A DNA stretch of 64,000 bases. Origin: Bemisia tabaci. Taxonomy: Eukaryota > Arthropoda > Insecta > Hemiptera > Aleyrodidae. Positions 10,749-21,438 of this stretch are shown piece after piece (position 1 is the stretch's first letter; every line of letters starts with the position of its first letter). The stretch is from assembly GCF_918797505.1 (NCBI RefSeq), contig NC_092794.1, positions 70,965,345-71,029,344 of the forward strand, written 5' to 3'. Under the pieces are notes generated by a model. It was not told the DNA's origin and did no database searches. It saw nothing but the letters and a program-made list of their open reading frames with translations. The position numbers and the translations under genes were made by a program.

Positions 10749-12669
10749 GGATCGATCAACTGGGTGTTCGCAACGAACACCTTAATAATCGATTCGTTAT
10801 CGTAACTTCAAACGAGGAACTATCGATAATCGAGCATTCTCGCATTGCCACTGGTAAAAAGAGCCTAAGAAAGTCTGAAAGATTTGACATGACTCTCACG
10901 AGCTTACGTGAAACTTTTCAAAGCTTGGGATTTTCAAAACGAAACTGGGACTGCAAAGCTGAAATTTTACTGGTCTTCGTGAATGCCAAACACGCCATTA
11001 AATCACAGAAAATTCAAATGCTTCAAAAACAGTAACGAGTCCCATGTTTGGTCCGTTTGTTGTCCCAAATTTTACCTCGGTCAAATTTAGATCAGTCAAA
11101 ATCGAGCTAAGCCAAGCTCCAATCGAAGGAACCGTTTTTGTCGGAAAGCACGACATTAAATGGAACCTTGAATAAATAAATATGATAGTGGGAGGGGGGG
11201 TAGGCAAATGCACTTCCGCAAGCAGCGTGGACAAGATCGGCGCTGGCAGCCAACCAGCCACCGTCAACCAGCCCGGATCAAGGTTCCAGTTCCGATCAGC
11301 TGCACTGTTCGGACTGGTGCGCGGGGAGGGTGCCAAACTGTGCCAGTTTATGAGGATTTTTTGTATTACGATCCTTGGATTGGGACTGGTTTCCGTGCTC
11401 GATCTGGCAACCCCGTGCCTTGAGTGACTCTCACTCTCACTCTCGAAGCAAATCTTTCGAGCGTGTCTTGCCGGCTCTCGGGGGAAACTCCTGGTTTTTC
11501 GACGCGGATTCATCAGTCTTATGCAGAACCGACGCACAGTGGATCAGAAAGGTCGAAAATTGAATTTTTGACTAAAACTGCAAATTCTGATGTTTATTTC
11601 GCCATTTTTTAAATTTTAAGGGGTGGTCGTGGAGGAAAATTTCACGAGGAAACCAATGGAACCACTTTTAGAACCTCAAAGCTTTGTATAAACGGAGGTA
11701 TAAGCTTTTAAAGTTTCCAAATTTTGTCCGACGTCTACTGTCGACTCGATCCACCGTGCGACGTAATTTGGATTATTCCTACTAGGGTTCAGGTTCACAC
11801 CAGGTTGGGTTTCTTTTTCTTTCTCTATTTCTCTTTTTAAGACATTGTTCAGTCTCAACTTCAAAATGAGCATCTCAATCTTTATCAATTAATCAATACA
11901 TCATTTGGATTGCAGTCTGCAAGAAGGAGCCAGGAGCATTGCAATGTTGCTAAAATTGTGCATCTTCTTTTGTCTTGGAGGAAAAACCTGATTATACATT
12001 AACAGTTCCTATTTTACTCGCGAAAAACCGTAGATTTAAGACAAAAATTATCATGTAAATTTCATATTCTTTCATGGTTTCAGTAATTTTATTGCAAAGG
12101 ATGAAGTTGCACAATCTCAGCACCATTGCAATGCTTCTGGTTCCTTTTTGCAAAATGCAACCCATTTCAACGAATGAGCTTCGAATTTCATTTGGACTGC
12201 ATTTTGCAATCAGGAACTACAACTTCTGGCTCAGTCCAGGAACAACTTGTACGCCATTACTTTCTCCATGCACGTAAGTGTTTTTATAGATGAGCTAGAA
12301 ATTGTAGTTCCCAATTGCAAAATGTAGTCCATTCGATCGTGCGTGATAGATCTCTTCTCGGCCGATTCTGCGGAAATTCAAAAAGCGGTGTGGGAATTGG
12401 CAACAGAACGAGATATTTGCTTTCTGAATATCTTGCCGCGACAAGGTTGGAATTTAAGCTCCGCGCACACTGACGCAACTCGGAGGCGTCATGCTGCGAG
12501 CTTCAGGTGTTGTTTCTAATTAAAGCTGAGCTAAAGTTCAGTCATTTTACAGAAGAAAATTTATTTCTCGCGAGGATCACCCTTTTTGTTCTGGCCGATG
12601 ATCACGATCGCATCATGCACTGAAGAGAGGTGATAATCACTGAGGTTGCGCACACAATTAGAGCAATAT
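10749..12669. repeat. 1,921-bp tandem duplication, copy 2
   Basis: It abuts copy 1 without spacer. All features of copy 1 recur at +1,921 with no length change. Because the unit begins inside a MITE, this copy has only the right two thirds of that MITE (10749-10853). Repeat fragments at 12186-12330 (GGACTGCATTTTGCAA and its inverse) also recur. No gene is supported. Confidence 0.95.
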
Positions 12670-12932
12670 GCGAATTGGAAACTACAATTTCTGATTCAGT
12701 ATAGATACAACGTATGTACCATTAGTTACCCTTTGCACATAAGTGTTTCCTCGGATGAGCTAGAAATGTAGTTCCTAATTGCAAAATGCACTAAACTTGG
12801 TGCCACGCTAACCCTAACCCAACACACATGGTCCCAACGTGGCAAAGTTGAGAGATCTTCAGTTGTACGCGTCGTACAAAAGTCCAATAAGTTACTGACC
12901 ATTCTAAAGCCAAGAATCCACCAAGTTAACAT
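12664..12932. repeat. fragment of TTTTGCAATTAGGAACTAC repeat family
   Basis: The segment GCGAATTGGAAACTACAATT to GTAGTTCCTAATTGCAAAAT (about 12669-12790) is an inverted-repeat fragment related to 10270-10410, 26755-26880 and 33951-34090. It overlaps the end of the second tandem unit. The remainder up to 12932 is unassigned, and an 89-codon minus-strand frame here is not supported. Confidence 0.5.
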
Positions 12933-13190
12933 ATCGTCAACTTCCGGCCAAAGTATCACAAGCGCTATGCGACGTTTAAAAATGTCCGCCACCATTTCAT
13001 TTTTTTACAGAGAAATTTTTGGTTGAATCTGTTTGAAATTTTCACCGAATTTTATCGGCAGCACAAAGAAAATTCAGGGAAATTTTCGGACAGATTCGGT
13101 GAACATTTTCTCAGTAAAAAAAATAAAACGGCAGCGGCAATTCTTAAACGTCGCATGGCGTTGGTGATACTTTCGCCGTAAGGTGACGAT
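12933..13190. mobile_element. long-TIR MITE, about 258 bp
   Basis: The left end reads AAGTATCACAAGCGCTATGC and the right end GCATGGCGTTGGTGATACTT, giving an inverted repeat of about 50 bp. Inside are CATTTTATTTTTTTACAG-like arms and a second inner pairing. A close relative lies at 33502-33757. Arm length suggests a Mutator-like or fold-back origin, but I could not read a TSD. Confidence 0.7.
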
Positions 13191-14360
13191 ATTTTCATGT
13201 TAAAGAGTTCCAAAAATTGATTTCTTTATAACGGGGGACTCGTGGCGATGAGATTTTCGAAATTCGTCAATTATTTGCAGGATTTCGCGTTCCGATTTTG
13301 GGCACTGAGCCTCGCGGATGCGCTCATAGAGCGTCGACTGATAATTGGCAAAGAGATAGGCTCAAATCTCAGTTTTGGGCAGAGCAGATTCACAAACGAT
13401 AAGTAGGTCAAGTTGAGAGCCGAGTCCCTCTCCCCGCCCCCCTCTCCCCCTCCCCCTCAGCCGACAATGCGATGTGCTCAGTGTTGCGGGGCCCGAATTC
13501 GGACCTCCGGGCGCCCAAAATGAAATTTACTCACCGAGGGCAGTGGCGCGGAGAGATGTGCCGCAGAGGGCAGGTCGTTTCGCGGCACCGTAGCATCTCT
13601 CATTGTTTTTTTTTCTTCTTCTTTTTTATTTTTTTTTCTCTTTTTTCTACAGCAGAAGAAAGCACGAGGCATTGGGATTTTGGGCCGATGAACGTATGCT
13701 CGAAGCAACGTTTTAGATCGATTTGCCCTCGTAAAGAATTAATTACATTTGAGTCTTATCACCACCGGGGGAAAAAATCAGCTTCAACCGAGGAGAGGAA
13801 AATGTATCGCTAGAACACGATCACTCCTGTCTCTTAAGCGAGTAAATCATGACGAATTAGTTTCGCTTCTTCTCTCTTTCGAGTTTTTGCGAATCTTTTA
13901 ATTTCTATCTACGTTCTATCTTAATTTTGTCATCGGTTCTTTTTTCGAATCTGACCCACGCACTCAAACGAAAGGCCAGAATTCGGGGCCTAACCTCATA
14001 AGATAGCGGAAACGCTGGCGCTAATCTGTTTGCGCCTTCATTTCAATGACCATGCAATTCTAGGTACGCAGGAGTCGAAATAGTTGCACTGCGCCTTGTG
14101 TCCTCATTGAGAGGTTTTGATCGTTTGTATTGAAGATTTACCTATTCTGTGACAATGAAAGATGAATGACAGGCTGATGAATGAACCTCATTTTATTTAA
14201 TGTCAATTATTGTAGAATACGGATTTGCAAGCAGCGACATGCAATGTGAGCGGCTTGGGAGCAGTAATAGTTGCTTGCACCATTTCGGCCACATTCATTT
14301 GGTTCTATCATAGTTGTAGCGGTTTAATACTCCACTCACGTTATTTCCACTCGTTCCGAT
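13191..14360. other. unassigned stretch with GC/CT-rich patch and splice-like signals
   Basis: No protein family is recognised. Around 13420-13560 a C-rich stretch leads into CpG-rich DNA. On the minus strand a strong donor-like CTCG/GTGAGTAAAT occurs near 13530, downstream (in minus direction) of an ATG in good context near 13603. This could be a first exon read leftward, but no acceptor or conserved peptide supports it. Confidence 0.25.
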
Positions 14361-14362
14361 CA

Positions 14363-14614
14363 GCGGGCTGATTGCTGAAATTGATAGACAAAGTTATAGA
14401 CGAAGAAGACGAGAGGGATCTTATCGGTGAAAGCGAGTGGTTGCAATGGACAAAAGAGGTAGGTAATAGACTAACCAACGGCAATCCACGAGAGGCTTTA
14501 TAGTATTTTCTCCCCTAGTCTATAGAAGCCACTCATTTCAACCAATAAAATGCTCCATACTCCCTACTTCTTCTTTTTTATCGTTTAGTCTATCAATTTC
14601 AATAATCAGCCCGC
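14363..14614. mobile_element. MITE, GCGGGCTGATTATTG family
   Basis: Termini GCGGGCTGATTGCTGAAATT and AATTTCAATAATCAGCCCGC are inverted. The interior contains the GGTTGCAATGGACAAA and TAGTCTATAGAA segments seen in copies at 26369, 29411, 30189, 30467 and 39067. Non-autonomous; I could not assign a superfamily or TSD. Confidence 0.8.
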
Positions 14615-14689
14615 AGTTTGCCGTCGATATCTCGTTAGGAAATGTGGGCGGCTCTGGAGCAATAAGTTGCTTGCAGAAGTTTTGTGCTT

Positions 14690-14936
14690 TGTGCAGGAGC
14701 CAGGAGCTAGGAGCAGGAGCCAGGAGCCGGAGCAGGAGCCAGGAGCCGGAGCAGGAGCCAGGAGCCGGAGCAGGAGCCAGGAACGAGGAACCAGGAGCAG
14801 GAGCCAAGAGCAGGAGTAGAGGTAGAACTAGAAGCAGGGGCCAGAAGCAGGAGCAGGAGCCAAGAGCAGGAGTAGAGGTAGAACCAGGAGCAGGGGCCAG
14901 AAGCAGGAACAGGAAGAGCAGGAAGAAGTAGCACTT
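14690..14936. repeat. purine-rich minisatellite (GGAGCCAGGAGCAGG-type)
   Basis: Imperfect tandem units built from AGCAGGAGCC and AGGAGCCGG repeat more than ten times, later changing to AGAAGCAGG and GTAGAGGTAGAAC units. The long open frames in several phases (Arg/Ser/Gly/Glu-rich, or Leu/Ala/Pro-rich on the minus strand) come from the repeat and are not genes. Confidence 0.9.
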
Positions 14937-15192
14937 ACAGGACAATACAGTACAGCACAGTAGAAGTCCGAAAAATTGAATAATACAGACGTACCTCGTT
15001 AAGATGTTTCTCGAAATAACGTTTATTTGGAAAAAACTTTCATTTTTACAACTATTGATAGGTCATCCATCGATATGACGCTCTTCGATTCTGGGGTTTC
15101 CGAAAACAACGTCCCTTTTATAATTATTTACCCTCCGAAAATGTTACGACGAGGTACGACTGCAGAAGCAACGCAAGAAACGAGGGAGTCCC

Positions 15193-15645
15193 TAGAGTCC
15201 CTTTATACCCAGAGTTACGACATCTCAATTCTGGTCGGACTGAAAGTGGCTTAAAAAAAAAACCAATTCTGATTGATTCTCGCTCATGGAGTCTCAAAAG
15301 AGTGCGCCAAAATGGCGGTGGCTCGAATGTGAACAAAAATAATGAAAATATTACCTAATTGTGATTTATCAAGAGTGATTTGTTGCTTTCATCGCACCAA
15401 TATGAAAGTAGATCAAGAAATTATCCACTAATCAATCGAATTTTATTTTATTGCAATTTCTTTGGTTAAGTTTTGATCAGTTTTGTTGATGTTGTTGTTA
15501 TAGGATGACAGACAACGCAGGATTCCTTATCCTTATCCCTCAATATCGTTCGTCTGGGTGCACACTTTTGTGACACCATGGCCAGCCCAGGCCAGCTGAT
15601 AATCGAGATGGCTTAACTCTGGGTATAAACTATAAAGGGACTCTA
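15193..15645. mobile_element. 453-bp hAT-like MITE, TAGAG family
   Basis: Starts TAGAGTCCCTTTATACCCAG and ends TGGGTATAAACTATAAAGGG then ACTCTA. The repeat GGGAGTCCC flanks both ends (15184-15192, 15646-15654), which is one base longer than the 8-bp TSDs of its relatives and may include one chance match. Members at 15676, 22221 and 42865 share the termini. Confidence 0.85.
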
Positions 15646-15675
15646 GGGAGTCCCAAGCGAGTTGGTAGTTTTTGA

Positions 15676-15987
15676 TTGAGTCCCTTTCTACTGAGAGTCA
15701 AGACAATGTGAATCCATTTCTGATTGGTTCCCGTATTTTAGGCCTTCACAGTGTCACAAACGGGAATAGAGATTACATTTTCACCGATTGCAAAGATTAT
15801 AATCTGAAATGGACCAGGAAATTACGGGTTCGGCAAGGAACAAACGGAATGAGAGAAGGAACGGAGAAAGGAATTTGAGAATGGGCCGATCAAAGATTAC
15901 AAAAAACGTTCAATTTCTGTAATCTTTATTCCCGTTTGTGACTCCATGAGGGGGTGTTGTCTTGACTCTCAGTATAAAGGGACTCTA
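15676..15987. mobile_element. 312-bp hAT-like MITE, TAGAG family, 8-bp TSD
   Basis: The left terminus is slightly mutated (TTGAGTCCC) and the right is GGGACTCTA. GTTTTTGA flanks both sides (15668-15675 and 15988-15995). Subterminal GAGAGTCAAGACAA and TTGTCTTGACTCTC are inverted. It lies 22 bp beyond the TSD-flanked end of the previous member, so two members inserted side by side. Confidence 0.85.
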
Positions 15988-15995
15988 GTTTTTGA

Positions 15996-16569
15996 GAGCC
16001 TTGCGATTGGGCTGATTCCGCAGGGATCCCCACGCGGCTCAGCATTCCCACTCTCTCTGCAGAGGTTCTCTACACGAGCGCGAGCGTGCATTCAAGGCAG
16101 TTCCCTCCCCGGGCGGCTACCTCTAAGATTTACCAGTTGAGATGCAGGCAGGTATGTCGGGCGGTGCGAGCAGCGATTTCGTCTGGTGCGACCCGAGCGG
16201 CGAGCGCTTTGCACGACTCGAGCTGGACGCTTTTGGAAGGTGGCACGATGCTCGGGCGATCCGTGCGCGCGGCCCGGCGTTTATGGCTCCCAGATGAGCC
16301 GGCTCCACTTTCACTGCGAGCTCCAGCGCGCGCCATCCCGCGTTTTTCGTGCTCTTGTAAAAAGACGCTGGCGTTCCGCTGCAGAGCCCTGATTACACGA
16401 AACACACATTTAGAACGGAGCCGAGTGTCCGCGCGCACCTTACCGTTGCTCGGAGACTCAATTTCTGCGTTCGGATACTAAATTACAGCCTCGTTTCCGG
16501 GTTCACTCAGTTGAACCTCCCCGCATCGGAGATCGAGACTATTGTAAAATTGGCAAAATGCCGTCGTGT
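15996..16569. other. CpG-rich stretch with a possible small exon
   Basis: The stretch is GC-rich and CpG-rich. At 16043-16060 a pyrimidine tract ends in CTCTCTGCAG/AGG, a good acceptor, and at 16150 CAG/GTATGT resembles a donor. Between them at 16142 is the only ATG, giving Met-Gln-Ala before the donor. This pattern fits a 5' exon of an unseen gene but could be chance. No protein motif is present. Confidence 0.25.
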
Positions 16570-17190
16570 AATCAGGATGGAGTTTTGTGTGAGGAAGACA
16601 ACAAAGAAGGGGTTGCGATTTGGGCCGAAATCGGCCCCTCCACGGAATCGGGAATTATTTGATTTTTGACGGTTGACGATGCACATGTAACAATATCGAG
16701 AAATAATCGAGTTTTGCCAGTACTCACATTTTTGGGCTGCGGAAACAGGGACCTTCATATGTCTCCGGAGCCCAAAATAGCTGAAAATTCGCGTTTTTCG
16801 CGGTTTTACCTCAGATTTCGACCTGGGCATGGATGAGCTGGGGACGGTTGATCATATTCTAGTATGTTACGTGCTTAGGTGTCCCTGACATCATATTCGA
16901 AGCTCATGACCCATCTTTTTTGGGCCCAGGTCGAAATCTGAGGTAGAACCGCGGAAAACGCGAATTTTCAGCTATTATTTGGGCTCCGGAGACATATTTA
17001 GGTCCCTGTTTCGCAGCCCAAGTATGTGAGTAGCGGAAAAGCTTGCTTATTTCTGTTACATATGCATCGTCAACCGTCGAATATCAACAAATTTTCCGAC
17101 TCCGTGAAGGGGCCGATTTCGGCCCAAATCGCAACGACTCCTTTTCCATCCAGATATTTTCTCACAAAATTGGATCCCTCAAATTTTCAT
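16570..17190. repeat. fold-back element, arms about 300 bp
   Basis: The left arm (from about 16575) contains GGTTGCGATTTGGGCCGAAA, TCAAATAATTCC on the opposite strand, and TCCGGAGCCCAAAATAGC. The right arm carries the inverse sequence in inverse order and ends GGCCCAAATCGCAACGACTC. The loop lies near 16830-16920. Arms have diverged with small indels. No protein coding. Confidence 0.75.
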
Positions 17191-17520
17191 CAAATTTCAG
17201 AGGCATCCAATCAATAAATGGAGGTATTTCTACCAAACAGAACTATGAACCGGTGGGAAAGATGATGAGGTGTGCTCGTTATAGTCGAAAGCCGTAAAAA
17301 TGAATGGGAATTATGAAGCGCCAGTGATGTCAGCGGCGACGAAGCCGTCTCTGTTGTCGCTCTTGCTTGGCTTTAACTCATGAGCCCTGTCCTCAACGCT
17401 CTTTTGCCATTCCCACGGCTCATGAGTGCCACATTCATTTGCCACATAGTTCCGTTTGACAAAATGTAAAATCCCGCTTTTCCATTTCTTCATAGGGACT
17501 ACGCCCACTTTATCATTGTT

Positions 17521-17533
17521 TATAATGCAGTTT
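17521..17533 (+). repeat. 13-bp TSD of the RTE element (left; right copy 20762-20774)
   Basis: TATAATGCAGTTT occurs immediately before the RTE start and again directly after its 3' end. The uninterrupted relative of the target MITE has TTATGCAGCTT at this place once only. The duplication marks target-primed reverse transcription. Confidence 0.9.
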
Positions 17534-20500
17534 CCCCGTATGGGGGACTGATGTCACAGGTTTAGCAATCCTGCGGACCCCAGCTGGTAATCCCTGCCTC
17601 ATGGGGTAGTGGAGATGGTCACCGGCTTCAAGGCGTATGAACCACCCATTGGAAGGGCAGACAGGGCTCTCAGCTGTAGTGGAAGCAACCTGTCTAGGAG
17701 AGGAAACTCCGAAATCAAACCCCGGTCCTCCAGGTTGGGGGTTGAGTCATCGGGCTAACTCCCCGATACTCGGAAAAAGGAATACTGTTAAAAGACCCAA
17801 TAACAATTGCCTCGGTACAAATGGAAATAAACGGATTTATCGGAAAAAATTACGTAAACGGATGATGGTTTTTGGAACATGGAACGTACAAGGAATTTCT
17901 ACGAAAATGACGGAAGTGGTATCGGAGATAGGGAGTCGCGGATTTGATGTCACGGTATTAACAGAAACGAAGAAGAAAGGACAAGGCTCTGTAAGTGTAA
18001 AGGAATACGATTTGTTTTATAGTGGCGTGGAAAAAGATCAGCGAGCTCAACAGGGTGTTGCAATTCTTATTCGCAAGAGCCTACGGAAGTGCATCACTAC
18101 ATGGGAAGCTGTTAACCCCCGAATGATAAAGATGAATATGACAGTGTTTGGCCATAAAATCACCATTTTGGGAGTGTATGGAGTCAACGATGATTCCACT
18201 GTCGCAGTGAAGGACCAATTTTTCGAAGAATTGAACGAGGAAATTGGTAAGATTGGATCCAGGAGGGAAATCATTGTGTTGGGAGATCTCAATGGTAGAA
18301 TAGGACGTCAAATTAAAAGTAAGATCGTCGGCCCTTTCGGAGAGGCGGCACTAAATGATAACGGAGCCCGTATCATTGACGTATGTGAGCAAAGGGACAT
18401 GAAGGTGCTCAATGGGTTCTACCAACACAAGGATATCCATAAATTTACTTGGGTTCAGTCTACTCGCGGATTGAAATCAATCATTGATTATGTGGTTGTC
18501 AGACAAGACACGGGAATGAAGATTCAGCAAGTTAGAGTGTGGAGAGGTCTTTCCTGCGGCAGTGATCATTATTTCCTCGGGGCGAAAATAGCTTTCCCAG
18601 TGAAAGGGAGCCAGGAGACCAGGCAAGCACAGGAAGAAGTTCACCAACAAAAAGATCGTGTCAAGCTTGTAAACTATAACATTGACAGCTTGCAGCATCC
18701 AAGTGTAAGGGCTTTATATGGAAAGCGCTTGGATGAGAAGTTGGGCGAATCAAGGGACGGTGATACCGAACAGCAGTATCAGTTCCTGAAGGATTGCATT
18801 CACTCGGCAGCAATGGAAGCTCTTGGTGTCGCTGATGATAGGAAAGTTAGCGAAAAACCTTACTGGTGGGACGAAGAAATTGAGAAGGAGATTCAGGAGA
18901 AACGGAAAAAATATCATCAGTTCCTTTCCTCTAAAAAAACAGAAGACAAAGAGGCGTATAAAAAAGCTCAGACGCAGGTACGAAGGCTCATAACCAAGAA
19001 AAAGAACGAATCTTGGGAGAGGAGCTGTAACAAAATAGACACGTACATAGGAGGAAGGAAAAGCACTGAGAGCTGGAAGTTGCTGAAAGGGCTGCGAAGG
19101 GACATGAAGCGTGACTTAATATCTCCGATATCCATTGATAAACTGGAGGGGTATTTTAAAAATTTACTGACAGAAAGGCGACCTGAATTTCAAGATGGAG
19201 GCGTAAGCTTGGAGTATACTAACGATAATCATAACTTGGAGATCCATATGGAGGACGTGGTAAAGGCCGTACGAGAGCTGAAGAACGATAAAGCTCCAGG
19301 TCCGGGAAATATCCCTGCTGAGTTGATCAAGTGTGGAACCTGCAAGCTGTTTCAACGGTTGAGATACCTGATGCAAGATTGCTTGGACGGTGGAAAGGTA
19401 CCGACAGAATGGAAAGAGTCTTGGGTGTCACCTATATACAAGAAGAAGGGTAGAAAAGATGAGTGTGATAACTATAGAGGACTGTCGGTTGCAGGTACCC
19501 TGAGCAAAGTGTATGGAAAAATCTTGAAAGCAAAAATTGAAGAGGAGTGGAAAGAACATGAAGCGGAAGAGCAAGCAGGTTTCAGAGCCGGTCGGTCAAC
19601 GATTGATCACTTATTTACCATCATCCACGTCATAGAGAAAAAGAAGGGAGTTGGCCAGGAATTACATCTAGTGTTTGTGGATCTCCAGAAAGCTTACGAT
19701 AGTGTGCCATTGATGAAACTTTGGGAAGCCTTGAACAAAAGGGGTTTTAGTGGGGGACTAATTAGTGCTATTAAGGAATTTTATGGTGGGGCTTTCTCTA
19801 GGGTTAAATCGCATGGGGAGTTATCGTTGGGGTTTTTAATTACTAAAGGACTGAAACAAGGGTGTTGTTTGTCGCCAACCTTATTTAAAGTGTACCTGGA
19901 AGAAGTTTTAAAGGAATGGAAAAGATGCTGTTCGGGAATGGGCGTCCCGCTACGTGAAGATGGCACCCTTTATACTCTGTGCTTTGCTGATGATCAGGTG
20001 GTAATAGCTCAGGACGAAGAAGATGCGAATTACATGACGCGGAAGCTAGTGGAAGTATACCGAAAGTGGGGAATGGAAGTAAATGTGGTTAAGACGGAGA
20101 AGTTGGTTATCGGTGGTGATCAGCAAAGCATTGAACTGGAGGATGGCCGGAAGATCCTGGACTGTGAAGAGTATAAATATCTCGGAGTTTGGTTAACTAA
20201 GGACGGAAATTTGGATCGGGCCATTAAAGATCGGAATGTGCAAGGCAGGAAAGCTATCGCGATGCTAAATGGGGTTCTCTGGGACCAGAGTATCTCCAAG
20301 GAGACCAAAAGGAAAATTTACAACGTCATCGTGAAGAGTATCGTAACTTACGGGAGTGAGGTCTGGCAACTTAAGAAAAGAACTGAAGACATGCTTAGGG
20401 CAACCGAGATGGACTTTTGGCGAAGGTCTGCTGGGATATCGAGAAGAGAGCGTATCCGCAATGAAAGGGTACGCGAGATAATGGGTGTGGAAAAGGACAT

Positions 20501-20761
20501 CGTGCACGATATCAGGTCCAAGCAGTTGGTCTGGTATGGACATGTGCGAAGGATGGCAGATGATCGGTTGCCCAAGCAGGTCTTCGATTGGGTTCCTCCC
20601 GGAAGGCGACGGCGTGGACGTCCTGTGAAAGGTTGGCGACAAGGGGTGGAGGAGGAGATCAGAAGGTGCCAATTGCCTGATGATCTCTGGGAGGATAGGG
20701 GGCAATGGCGATTGGGCGTCGCAGAGCGCGAGGCGGCGCTATAATCGCGACTTTATGTATG
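17534..20761 (+). mobile_element. full-length RTE-clade non-LTR retrotransposon
   Basis: The element is about 3.2 kb, with a 5' untranslated segment of about 100 bp, one ORF, and a very short 3' tail ending ACTTTATGTATG. RTE elements typically are 3-3.5 kb with a single endonuclease-RT ORF, a short 3' UTR and a short simple repeat instead of poly-A, all seen here. The TSD is intact and the ORF is unbroken, so it is young and may be competent. A diverged 5' fragment of a related element lies at 60598-60746. Confidence 0.9.
17637..20744 (+). CDS. RTE-type polyprotein: AP-like endonuclease and reverse transcriptase
   Basis: 1035 codons, intact. An endonuclease/exonuclease/phosphatase domain covers about residues 76-320: TWNVQG (Asn83), LTETK (Glu110), Tyr181, GDLNGRIG (Asp217, Asn219), Asp284 and SDH (309-311). 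The reverse transcriptase spans about 535-870, with NDKAPGPGNIPAEL at 550-563, GFRAGRST at 648-655, first catalytic Asp682 in FVDLQKAYD, KQGCCLSP at 740-747, and FADD at 783-786 (Asp785, Asp786). The C-terminal YGHVRRM and PPGRRRRGRP region is usual in this clade and in the domesticated CFDP2-like proteins of animals. No RNase H is visible. The enzyme nicks target DNA and primes cDNA synthesis there. The first ATG at 17637 gives a 75-residue leader, with Met76 or Met77 an alternative start. Insertion within a MITE shows a mobile copy and not a host gene. Confidence 0.93.
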   Translation: MNHPLEGQTGLSAVVEATCLGEETPKSNPGPPGWGLSHRANSPILGKRNTVKRPNNNCLGTNGNKRIYRKKLRKRMMVFGTWNVQGISTKMTEVVSEIGSRGFDVTVLTETKKKGQGSVSVKEYDLFYSGVEKDQRAQQGVAILIRKSLRKCITTWEAVNPRMIKMNMTVFGHKITILGVYGVNDDSTVAVKDQFFEELNEEIGKIGSRREIIVLGDLNGRIGRQIKSKIVGPFGEAALNDNGARIIDVCEQRDMKVLNGFYQHKDIHKFTWVQSTRGLKSIIDYVVVRQDTGMKIQQVRVWRGLSCGSDHYFLGAKIAFPVKGSQETRQAQEEVHQQKDRVKLVNYNIDSLQHPSVRALYGKRLDEKLGESRDGDTEQQYQFLKDCIHSAAMEALGVADDRKVSEKPYWWDEEIEKEIQEKRKKYHQFLSSKKTEDKEAYKKAQTQVRRLITKKKNESWERSCNKIDTYIGGRKSTESWKLLKGLRRDMKRDLISPISIDKLEGYFKNLLTERRPEFQDGGVSLEYTNDNHNLEIHMEDVVKAVRELKNDKAPGPGNIPAELIKCGTCKLFQRLRYLMQDCLDGGKVPTEWKESWVSPIYKKKGRKDECDNYRGLSVAGTLSKVYGKILKAKIEEEWKEHEAEEQAGFRAGRSTIDHLFTIIHVIEKKKGVGQELHLVFVDLQKAYDSVPLMKLWEALNKRGFSGGLISAIKEFYGGAFSRVKSHGELSLGFLITKGLKQGCCLSPTLFKVYLEEVLKEWKRCCSGMGVPLREDGTLYTLCFADDQVVIAQDEEDANYMTRKLVEVYRKWGMEVNVVKTEKLVIGGDQQSIELEDGRKILDCEEYKYLGVWLTKDGNLDRAIKDRNVQGRKAIAMLNGVLWDQSISKETKRKIYNVIVKSIVTYGSEVWQLKKRTEDMLRATEMDFWRRSAGISRRERIRNERVREIMGVEKDIVHDIRSKQLVWYGHVRRMADDRLPKQVFDWVPPGRRRRGRPVKGWRQGVEEEIRRCQLPDDLWEDRGQWRLGVAEREAAL

Positions 20762-20834
20762 TATAATGCAGTTTTCTAGACGCACCCCATTTTTTCCACT
20801 CGTCAATTCAGTTCCGTTTAGCAGAAATACGTCC

Positions 20835-21438
20835 AAATCGACCATCGACTGTTTTCAAACAAAGTCAGCTGTGGTTGCTTCCATTGTTCTTGGGGAAATC
20901 TCCACTTCTAGTCAATCTATTAGGAAGCCTCCAAGAGTGGGGACCATTTTAGGCTAAGGCGTTGGGAACACTTGTTTCCTTAAATTCTGTGCGCGGTAAG
21001 TCAAAAGCCCCAGGTGAACACAATCTCCATCTTATGCAGGGACGTAATTTTGTTTTTGGCTAAATCAAATGTTTTAAGCTCTCTGGTTTCATTTCATTCA
21101 TCGATTCTGGAGACTTTTCAAAATAAGCGATTCAATGTAAGTAAATGTTTTTTCACTTATTATTACTTGCATTGGAAAAAAAGTCTCTTGGATCTAGCGT
21201 CCAGCCTCTTAAGAACATTGACAAGAAAAAATACTCTTAATTCAATCGGACTTTTTGCTTGAATCAGTTGGAAATCCGCCTAAATAAAGAGGCTCGGCTC
21301 TTGGATTCAAAGAAAAATTGGATTGAATCAAGAGTATTTTTTTATTAAGAGTCTGGATACTCTAGAGCCAAGCAACAATTTTTTTCCAGAGTGCCGCATT
21401 CGCTAGAAAGCTGACGTTGAACTCCACGACTTCCGCTC
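20835..21438. other. unassigned stretch with a dispersed repeat fragment
   Basis: No gene. Bases about 21165-21360 share words such as GAGTATTTTT, GTCTCTTGGATCTAG and AATTCAATCGGA with 39465-39605, 40270-40390 and 41190-41270. They belong to an ill-defined dispersed repeat with inverted halves. Confidence 0.4.

Larger units (their letters stand above)
17220..20834. mobile_element. MITE of the GGACGTATTTC family, split by an RTE insertion
   Basis: The left part (17220-17533) and right part (20775-20834) together form a 374-bp member closely similar in order to the uninterrupted copy at 27251-27641. AAAT flanks both outer ends (17216-17219, 20835-20838), the usual 4-bp TSD. The RTE element lies between the two parts. 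Confidence 0.85.

Noticed and set aside
14538..14945. long Leu/Pro/Ala-rich and Arg/Ser/Gly-rich ORFs
   Set aside because: They come from the purine-rich minisatellite and are open in several phases.
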